The notes below the pieces were generated by a model, which had not been told where the DNA came from, made no database searches, and saw only the letters and a program-made list of their open reading frames with translations. Shown here one piece after another: positions 7,550 through 12,963 of a stretch of DNA of 12,963 nucleotides (position 1 is the stretch's first letter; every line of letters starts with the position of its first letter). A program made the position numbers and the translations under genes. The stretch comes from an uncultured Desulfobulbus sp. (GTDB taxonomy: Bacteria > Desulfobacterota > Desulfobulbia > Desulfobulbales > Desulfobulbaceae): positions 1 through 12,963 of the forward strand of contig CAMNHX010000006.1 of assembly GCA_946539945.1 (NCBI GenBank), read 5' to 3'.

Positions 7550-8566
7550 TCAATGCGACAGCCCGGTCTTGCCAGCAATTTTTTCGGCCAGTTGTTTGAA
7601 ATCTCTTTTGGCATCCCGAACCGCATTGGCATGACTGCCGATAGCGCCGTCAGCCGGGGTCAAATTGAAAATCGGTTTGCGGCCTTCCTGGGCCATCGGC
7701 ACAAGGCTGCGATAGTGGCGGATGGTGGCCAGACAATACGGATCGTTTTCCGGCATCATGCCCGCTATGGCCTGTTCTTCCAAAACAGTTTCCCTGTACC
7801 TTGCCGGGATGCGGCGCACCCACTGGTCATAGGCCCGCACCGGACGCTCAAGACGCACACCGTACTGCTGACACAGATAGCCGATGGCCTGCATTCTGCC
7901 TTCCGGCAGTTCGAATTCGGGCCGTTCCCCTGATTCCCTGTTGTCGCGCCAGTTATCCAACCGTCTTTGCCACAGTTTTCTCCAGGAACGCAGGGTCGGG
8001 CCGAGGTTGCTCAAGCCCTGCAAGGAAAACAGGTCAGCGCCGAGGGGAATGGCCACATAATCGGTCGCCAGAAGAACGGAACGGTTGATGGCTCCCAGAT
8101 TGGGACCTATATCCACCAACACGATGTCCGCCACCACTTGCTGCCCGGCCATTTGCATGACCTGCCAAAAGGCGCTCAAAATACGCATGGGACGATAGAG
8201 TTGTTTGTCGTCCATACTTTTGGGCCATTCGGCGGCAAGCGTGTCTTCATAGGCGGAAAGGGCGACGTCGCCCGGAAGCAGATACAGATGCGGTGAAATC
8301 TTTTGCAGTATTGGCGGGGCAATATCGTTGACTTCGGCCAGTGGTTTCACACACTGATAGATGGTCGCGCCCTGTTGCCCGCTGTTCCATACCCCTTCAA
8401 TGGCGTCTTCCGTCAGAAAAGCCGCCGTCAGGTTGGCTTGCGGGTCCAAATCCACAGCCACGACCCGCTTGTCAAGCAGGGAAAACATCCAGGCGAGATG
8501 ATAGATCAGCGAAGTCTTGCCCACCCCGCCCTTGTTGTTAAAAAACGTCAGAACCGGAATGCTCAT
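7550..8566 (-). CDS. ParA/MinD-family ATPase
   Basis: This 338-residue protein has the deviant Walker A of the ParA/MinD/Soj group, NKGGVGKTS (11-19) with both signature lysines (Lys12, Lys17), a Walker A' DLDPQAN (39-45) and Walker B VLVDIGPN (149-156, Asp152). These ATPases dimerise on ATP and often bind DNA nonspecifically. No helix-turn-helix N-terminus of plasmid ParA is present, and no ParB or centromere-like array adjoins, so a partition role is not supported. The last 100 residues lack a known motif and may contact a partner. It begins in an ATGA overlap with the Schlafen-like gene, with GAGGG about 5 bases upstream, so these two are probably one module. It ends 46 bases before the methyltransferase start. 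Its role within a BREX operon is unknown. Confidence 0.85.
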   Translation of the reverse strand: MSIPVLTFFNNKGGVGKTSLIYHLAWMFSLLDKRVVAVDLDPQANLTAAFLTEDAIEGVWNSGQQGATIYQCVKPLAEVNDIAPPILQKISPHLYLLPGDVALSAYEDTLAAEWPKSMDDKQLYRPMRILSAFWQVMQMAGQQVVADIVLVDIGPNLGAINRSVLLATDYVAIPLGADLFSLQGLSNLGPTLRSWRKLWQRRLDNWRDNRESGERPEFELPEGRMQAIGYLCQQYGVRLERPVRAYDQWVRRIPARYRETVLEEQAIAGMMPENDPYCLATIRHYRSLVPMAQEGRKPIFNLTPADGAIGSHANAVRDAKRDFKQLAEKIAGKTGLSH

Positions 8567-9771
8567 GCTTTCCCTCTCAAGGTGCAGACCACCGCTGTTG
8601 GGGTTGGCTCGAATTCCGGAGGCGGATTGCCGTTTCTCTCCATTTCACGTTGGGCCACGGCAATGCCCCGCCCGAAGGCCTGGACAAAACCCAAGGTTTT
8701 CAACACGGCGGCAATGTTGGGATTGCGATAGTCGGTCACACCCGGCCTGCCGAAATTTTCCGGAGTGACATTGCCGTACAATCCGCCGGGACTGTGGATT
8801 TCGATGCGATCGTTGAACCAGTACACCCGAACCGGCGCATTGGTGCTTTCATAGGTTCGGTGCAACACGGCATTGTAAAGGATTTGTTGCAGGGCGGCCT
8901 GGGGATAGGGCGCGGTCATCCGGTGCGTCGCCTGCGAGGTGATATCCACAGCCACGCGGTTGTGCGCCTTGAGCTTTTCCTCGGCTCGACGCAGAAGGTC
9001 GCCGAGGCCGCCGCCTGTTGTCTCGGCGTCAATGACCGGATCGGCCAACTCCGCGCCGTCGATTCGCAAGAATTGCAGACACGCGCCGGGCAGAAAATCC
9101 TGGGGGCTTTTACCCAAGGTCAGCAGCCCCGTCACCGTGGGCGTGGGTTCTTCCGGAGAGACAATCATCCGGCATGAGGCCAGACGCTCGGCATAACTGC
9201 GGTTATTCTCCGCCAAAACGTCTTCGGCGAAAGCCTGGGGCAGGTATTCGGCTTCAAAGAGCACACGGGAGAAATCTTCGACGGTCGCTGTCGGCACCGG
9301 ATACAGATCGAACGGCAAATTTTTGTAGCGGCGCTTTTCATTCAGGATGCGTTCTTCCTGCTCGTTCGCCAAGGCCCGTCGTGAACCGGTGCGAATCCAG
9401 ATGCGGCCATCGTATTTGACCGGCGGCATATCGGAAGGCTGTACCGTGACTACCGCCATCGCCGCCCCCTTCAACGTGCGTTTTTCCACGGTCATCACGG
9501 GCAGGGGCAGAATCTTGCCGTCGCTTCGCATGTCGGCAAGATCAAGCAGCAACTGATCCGTCACCGGCAAGCCGGACGGTTCGCCGCTGTCTTGCGCGCC
9601 GATGAACAGCACGCCGGGCGCTTTGCGGTTCGGCAAATCGTTGGCAAAGGCGCAAACAGCCTGCCGGGCCTTGTTCGGCACATCCCCCTTGAACGATTCC
9701 TTGCGCTCCACACAGTCCGATTCCAGGTCATCGAGCAAGGCAACCAGTTCGGCGTCAGTATAGCTTTTCAT
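8563..9771 (-). CDS. Schlafen/AlbA_2-domain protein with C-terminal ATP-binding (HATPase_c_4-like) module
   Basis: From the ATG at 9771 this is a 402-residue protein. The N-terminal third fits the AlbA_2 / divergent AAA_4 (Schlafen core) domain: an acidic E-S-D-x-V-E-R-K-E-S-F stretch near 17-27, then a VLFIGAQDSGEPSG strand-turn near 54-67 and a WIRTGSRR strand near 124-131. The C-terminal part resembles the GHKL-like module often joined to it: NAVLHRTYES, then RIEIHSPGGLYG, and GFVQAFGRGI near 360-369. Such two-domain proteins are usually annotated as putative DNA-binding or transcriptional regulators; some Schlafen-core proteins cleave RNA. GGAG at 9780-9783 lies 8 bases before this ATG, which favours it over GTG 9780 or ATG 9777. 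The stop overlaps the ParA start (ATGA). It could be a regulator or an effector of the ParA module; the sequence does not decide. Confidence 0.8.
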   Translation of the reverse strand: MKSYTDAELVALLDDLESDCVERKESFKGDVPNKARQAVCAFANDLPNRKAPGVLFIGAQDSGEPSGLPVTDQLLLDLADMRSDGKILPLPVMTVEKRTLKGAAMAVVTVQPSDMPPVKYDGRIWIRTGSRRALANEQEERILNEKRRYKNLPFDLYPVPTATVEDFSRVLFEAEYLPQAFAEDVLAENNRSYAERLASCRMIVSPEEPTPTVTGLLTLGKSPQDFLPGACLQFLRIDGAELADPVIDAETTGGGLGDLLRRAEEKLKAHNRVAVDITSQATHRMTAPYPQAALQQILYNAVLHRTYESTNAPVRVYWFNDRIEIHSPGGLYGNVTPENFGRPGVTDYRNPNIAAVLKTLGFVQAFGRGIAVAQREMERNGNPPPEFEPTPTAVVCTLRGKA

Positions 9772-9776
9772 CGTCA

Positions 9777-12700
9777 TCACTCCGCTACAATTCGCACCTT
9801 GTCCAGGTTCTGTCCCTTGGCGAGCCCATCGATGTAGTCCTCAAAGCGCTTCTTCAGTTCCGACGGGGCGGCCGGGCCGTCGGCGAGGCGCAGCGCCTGC
9901 CGCAAGTCCGCCTCCTTCAGGACAACCCGCACCAAGCCGGAAAAGACCTCTTGCAGGGCATGGATAAAGTCGTTGTCCACCTGTTCCGGCAATTCTCCGG
10001 CCTGCATGAAGGCGGTCAGACGCGCCCGGTCGTCGGCGGACAGGAGCTTCATCTTGTCCTGGGTTATCGGGTCGGCCAGGTTGTCCAGCAGGCTTTTCGT
10101 CCAGGCGAGCGGCAGACGCTCCAGTTCAGCATCCAGGGCCTGAAGTTGCGCCTGGGCCGGCGGGACGTTGAGTTCCCCCGCAGGCAGGAATCCGCAATGC
10201 GGGCAGATGGGCGAGTTTTCCAATTCCTGCTCGGTCAGGGCGAAGCAGCTTCTCAGCCCGACCAGACGGTTCTGAAAATCGACAAGCTGCTGCCGGGGCA
10301 TCAGCTCTATTCCGGCCAGCTTGACCAGCACGGCCAGGCGCGGGTCGCTTTGCAGGGCGAGCTTGCGTTTGTCGTCGGCAAGGCCCAGCCGGGCGCGGGC
10401 ATGAAGGGCGCTGTATTGGTTGATGTAGTCGCGCTTGAGTTGTTTCAACCGCCTTCCCGTATCGGCCGACAGACGATCAAGTTCCGGCCGTTCCTTGTCG
10501 AGTTCCAGGCGAAGGGCGTCCAGAATCTCCCGGCGTGCAGTTTTGACCTGCGCTGCCCAGGCGTCCTCCATCTCGCCGCTCGAAACCCCGCATCCCTGCT
10601 CTGCCGTGGTGAGCCAAGCGACCGCCGGGCTGTGGGTCATGATGAATTCGCGAAGGTCGTCCGCCTTGTCCAACAAGTCCAGAGCCGCTTTGTGGGTTTG
10701 AATGTCGGCGGCGCTGTGCCGGAAATTTTTCATCCTGCCGGGCGAGTTGAACGCCTGGAGCGATTCGAAAAACGCCTGCGCGGCGGCGAGCGCGTGGTGC
10801 GGAGTGCGTGGCGCGTCGTCTTGATCCCGCACTTCGCACTCCGCACTTCGCACTATATCTTCCCCCCAGAAGGAAAGGCCGTCCCGCACAATCTGCGCGG
10901 TTGTGACGATGCGCTTGACGACCCGGCCCACTTCCTGTTGCAGGCTTCGCACCGGCTCGTCCTTGCCCTGGGCGACAAGTTGCGCGTTGCCCGGCGGCAG
11001 GCCGAGCAGTTCAAACAACGCCTGGAGCGCGGGCAGGTTCCAGTCTTTGGGCTGCTCCAGATGGTTGAAGCGGGTCAATACGTCCATGCCGGTCGCGGCA
11101 AGCTGCTGAAGACCGGTGGCGTCGAATTTTTGGCCCGGAACCGCAAGCACGATGTCCCCGGAATACACCAGGGCCGCAGCCAACACGACCACCCATTCCG
11201 GCTCCAGCCTGGCTCCGTCGGGATCAAGGTATTCCAGCCCGTGATCGTCCCGCAGCAATTCGCTCCGGTTGAGCACCTGCCCCTCTCCCTTGGCCCGCAT
11301 CCGCTCAAGCAGCAGGCGGGCGTACCTGGAACGGGACGGGGCGATTTTTTCGCCGTCCAGCAGTTCCAGGGCGTCCAGCACGGCGACGGCCTGTTTGCTC
11401 CGCTTCTGCCCGGCAATGCCCCGCAAGGCTTCCAAGGCGGCCTGGGTGCGGTTCTTTCCGGTGATCAGGTTAGAGAAGGTCGGATAGTTTGGAGCCTGGT
11501 TCGCGAAATGCGGGGCCAAGCAAATGCTGGCGATGGCGTTGACCAAGTCGCGAAAGTTGATGGTTTCGTTACGCTCCAAACCGGCCAGATCGCGGATCGA
11601 AACTTTGCTCCCGGCAGCCCAGTCGGTCAGATTTTTCGCCCGTCCCTGGTAGGTGACTTCGAAGGCGTCATGCATGTGCTGTTGCAGCCACTGCATCAAC
11701 TGCTTAAGGAACTCTGCCGCCTTGGCCGTGTAAATAGCCTTATTTTCGCCCGATGATGTTCCGGCCAGTTCAAGGGCGGCGGCATACTTCCGCAGCGCTG
11801 CATTGAAGGCTTCGTCCGCGCCCTTGAGGCGAAAGAACAGTTCGTCCTCCAGCTTTGCGTCCTTGAAATGCGGCGGGTCGGCGGGCTGGATGAAGTAGAT
11901 GTAGAAGTCCCGTTGGGGAACGGCTGTCGAGCGTTCATTGGGAGCGCCGAAAAAGAGGTAGCCCGTGCGGGCGGCTTTGCGCTCGTGCCAATTCACTTCG
12001 TGTTCCCAAATTTTGTAGCCGGATACGTAGGTGGCGTCCTGGCACTCCATGACCCGTTTGAGCGCTTCGTAATAGTACCGATCAAGCTGGTTCGGCCCGA
12101 GGCTTTCGGCCCGTTTGTCGATCAGCGCGTCAAAGTCGTCGGTCTTCTTCAGGTCGAGGTAATACTGTTGGTTGTCCCTGTTGAAAGAAATGAACTGACC
12201 GCTGACCGTTTTGTGAATTTCGCGCAGAACCGTGTCCACGAGGGTTTGCAAATCCTTGTCCGGCTCGTCGCCGCCCATCTGGGCCAGCAACGGATCAAAG
12301 AGACAGAGGCGGTCGCGCAGTTCCTCGGCGGTCGCGCCCATAGGGCTGTAGATGTCGCCGGTGGTGAGGCGGTGCAGGGACAGGGCGTGGATCAGGCGCA
12401 GGGCCATCGGCTTGTACTGCTTGCGGGTGATGGCGTTTACGATGCGGGATTCCAGGACAAGGCTGCACTCGATAACTTCCTTGATTTCGGGCACGGCGCG
12501 AAACGAAGGGTTTTCCTTGAGGGTTTTCCAGTAGCTGTCGAAGGCGATCAGTCCGGGTTCGTCCTGGGGCACGTCCCGGTCGAGCATGGCCTTCATGGCG
12601 TTGGAAAGAGTTTTGAGCGCCTCGCGTTTTTCCACCACGGTCACGCGCTCGAAAGTGTCGATGTAGTCCGGATGCACGGGAAAGAGCCGGACGAACTCGT

Positions 12701-12963
12701 CCATGCGCACGCCCAGGTTGCCGTAGAATTTGGCGAATGGCGTCAGGTAATCGCGGATTTGGGCCTGCTGCCCGGCATTCTTTTTCAGCAGTCGCTCCGC
12801 CACCACGAATTTAACGTCATTGCGGGCGATGGATATTTGCTCGAAACGATCCTTGACCCGGCGAATGCTGTCGGCGACGTGGACGAAACGTTGACTGTCG
12901 AAAATGGCTTCCTGCACGCCCGCCATGAAGCGGAAGCGCAGATCCTTGCAGACCTCGCCGATC
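9777..12963 (-). CDS. brxC: BREX BrxC/PglY-type protein, DUF6079 family (N-terminus beyond right edge)
   Basis: The frame is open at the right edge, so the visible 1,062 codons are the C-terminal bulk and the ATP-binding P-loop expected in this family lies outside. An internal Met at 12926 is not the start: the codons before it ([12 protein letters not shown]) continue the domain. The stretch [13 protein letters not shown], then [14 protein letters not shown] and VVAERLLKK, is what I associate with DUF6079 proteins of BREX loci. A CPHC pair (about 10194-10205) may form half of a zinc site. Long charged helices fill the C-terminal half. BrxC/PglY proteins are large AAA+ ATPases that, with PglX and PglZ, block phage DNA replication. 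A heptamer-repeat element is translated in frame at 10788-10855. The stop TGA (9777-9779) overlaps candidate starts of the next gene. Family call good; BREX-3 membership inferred from gene order. Confidence 0.8.
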   Translation of the reverse strand, partial: IGEVCKDLRFRFMAGVQEAIFDSQRFVHVADSIRRVKDRFEQISIARNDVKFVVAERLLKKNAGQQAQIRDYLTPFAKFYGNLGVRMDEFVRLFPVHPDYIDTFERVTVVEKREALKTLSNAMKAMLDRDVPQDEPGLIAFDSYWKTLKENPSFRAVPEIKEVIECSLVLESRIVNAITRKQYKPMALRLIHALSLHRLTTGDIYSPMGATAEELRDRLCLFDPLLAQMGGDEPDKDLQTLVDTVLREIHKTVSGQFISFNRDNQQYYLDLKKTDDFDALIDKRAESLGPNQLDRYYYEALKRVMECQDATYVSGYKIWEHEVNWHERKAARTGYLFFGAPNERSTAVPQRDFYIYFIQPADPPHFKDAKLEDELFFRLKGADEAFNAALRKYAAALELAGTSSGENKAIYTAKAAEFLKQLMQWLQQHMHDAFEVTYQGRAKNLTDWAAGSKVSIRDLAGLERNETINFRDLVNAIASICLAPHFANQAPNYPTFSNLITGKNRTQAALEALRGIAGQKRSKQAVAVLDALELLDGEKIAPSRSRYARLLLERMRAKGEGQVLNRSELLRDDHGLEYLDPDGARLEPEWVVVLAAALVYSGDIVLAVPGQKFDATGLQQLAATGMDVLTRFNHLEQPKDWNLPALQALFELLGLPPGNAQLVAQGKDEPVRSLQQEVGRVVKRIVTTAQIVRDGLSFWGEDIVRSAECEVRDQDDAPRTPHHALAAAQAFFESLQAFNSPGRMKNFRHSAADIQTHKAALDLLDKADDLREFIMTHSPAVAWLTTAEQGCGVSSGEMEDAWAAQVKTARREILDALRLELDKERPELDRLSADTGRRLKQLKRDYINQYSALHARARLGLADDKRKLALQSDPRLAVLVKLAGIELMPRQQLVDFQNRLVGLRSCFALTEQELENSPICPHCGFLPAGELNVPPAQAQLQALDAELERLPLAWTKSLLDNLADPITQDKMKLLSADDRARLTAFMQAGELPEQVDNDFIHALQEVFSGLVRVVLKEADLRQALRLADGPAAPSELKKRFEDYIDGLAKGQNLDKVRIVAE
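9780..9783 (-). promoter_or_regulatory. Ribosome binding site deciding the start of the Schlafen-like gene
   Basis: GGAG on the minus strand is 8 bases before ATG 9771 but only 2 bases before ATG 9777 and overlaps GTG 9780, so 9771 is the best-supported start. It lies within the last codons of the upstream BrxC-like gene. Confidence 0.6.
10788..10855. repeat. Heptamer inverted-repeat element 6 (NNGTGCG type), inside brxC
   Basis: Four units (GAGCGCG, TGGTGCG, GAGTGCG, TGGCGCG) at 10788-10815, a 12-base spacer, then four CGCACTN units at 10828-10855. Read in frame as an R/S/E/H-rich insertion in the BrxC-like protein. The 10828-10855 arm shares its first three units exactly with the first two and the last unit types of element 2 (CGCACTT, CGCACTC, CGCACTT). 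Confidence 0.82.

Larger units (their letters stand above)
7432..7550. repeat. Heptamer inverted-repeat element 5, arms flanking the pglXI ribosome binding site and start
   Basis: On the plus strand, units GGGTTGC, GAGTCGC, GGGTCGC and GAATCTT at 7432-7459 lie inside the coding sequence, and GACTCGT, GACTCGC and AACTTT at 7531-7550 lie just after the ParA stop. Bases 7434-7450 pair with 7531-7547 at 15 of 17 positions. The 80-base loop between them contains the Shine-Dalgarno (7510-7513) and the ATG (7501-7503). A smaller hairpin (7452-7468) also sits inside the loop. Confidence 0.65.

Noticed and set aside
7504..7632. N-terminal extension of the methyltransferase to 7632
   Set aside because: It would overlap the end of ParA and translate an element arm, whereas ATG 7503 has a well-spaced GAGG.
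7550..8566. Plasmid partition locus
   Set aside because: The ATPase has no ParB partner, no N-terminal DNA-binding domain of plasmid ParA and no centromere repeats beside it; the heptamer arms at 7531-7550 belong to a family found inside other genes.
10788..10855. Intrinsic transcription terminator from the hairpin in brxC
   Set aside because: There is no T-run after the stem on either strand and the element is in the middle of an open coding frame.
9951..11756. 601-codon open frame on the plus strand
   Set aside because: It is antisense to the BrxC-like gene and has no recognisable domain; the minus strand gives a continuous family-like protein.
12927..12963. BrxC-like gene starting at ATG 12926
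   Set aside because: The upstream codons remain open to the edge and continue a family-like sequence, and the expected ATP-binding domain is missing, so the gene is cut by the window.

Overview
All genes in this window read leftward (minus strand) and form one tightly packed operon with no divergent gene and no internal gap larger than 46 bases. The most economical reading is an internal part of a type 3 BREX anti-phage operon. In order of transcription it holds: a BrxC/PglY-type protein (DUF6079 family, N-terminus beyond the right edge); a Schlafen/AlbA_2 protein with a C-terminal ATP-binding module; a ParA/MinD-type ATPase; a zinc-ribbon adenine DNA methyltransferase (COG1743/PglXI type); a DUF3696-type AAA ATPase; a PIN-like nuclease; an RNA/DNA ligase-family protein; and an SNF2-type helicase (BrxHII/DrmD type, continuing past the left edge). 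The order brxC, pglXI, brxHII is the core order of type 3 BREX as I recall it. brxF would then be expected to the right, and pglZ and brxA to the left, none of which is visible here.

The core is interrupted by two cargo modules. Between brxC and pglXI sit the Schlafen-like and ParA-like genes. Between pglXI and brxHII sit the AAA ATPase, PIN nuclease and ligase genes. The second module pairs a predicted RNA/DNA-cutting enzyme, an ATPase sensor or motor, and a polynucleotide-joining enzyme, and I do not recognise it as a named system. Most junctions are 1- to 8-base overlaps or gaps of a few bases, which suggests translational coupling and co-expression of cargo with core.

The most unusual non-gene signal is a set of six inverted-repeat elements built from tandem 7-base units. 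Two unit types occur: GAGTTNN-like (two elements, plus a related GAGTCNN one) and NNGTGCG-like (three elements). They lie inside brxHII (two), pglXI (two, plus one spanning its start) and brxC (one). Five are read through in frame as low-complexity insertions rich in S, E, R, T and N. The sixth has one arm upstream of the pglXI start codon and the other inside the coding region, so its stem would enclose the ribosome binding site. None was seen in the five cargo genes.

Base composition is mostly GC-rich (about 55-65% by eye). It drops to about 30-35% in an internal segment of the methyltransferase (about 5820-6240) and to about 40-45% in part of the AAA ATPase gene, which points to mosaic origin. 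The host looks like a GC-rich environmental bacterium, perhaps Desulfobacterota or a similar group, but nothing here fixes the taxon.
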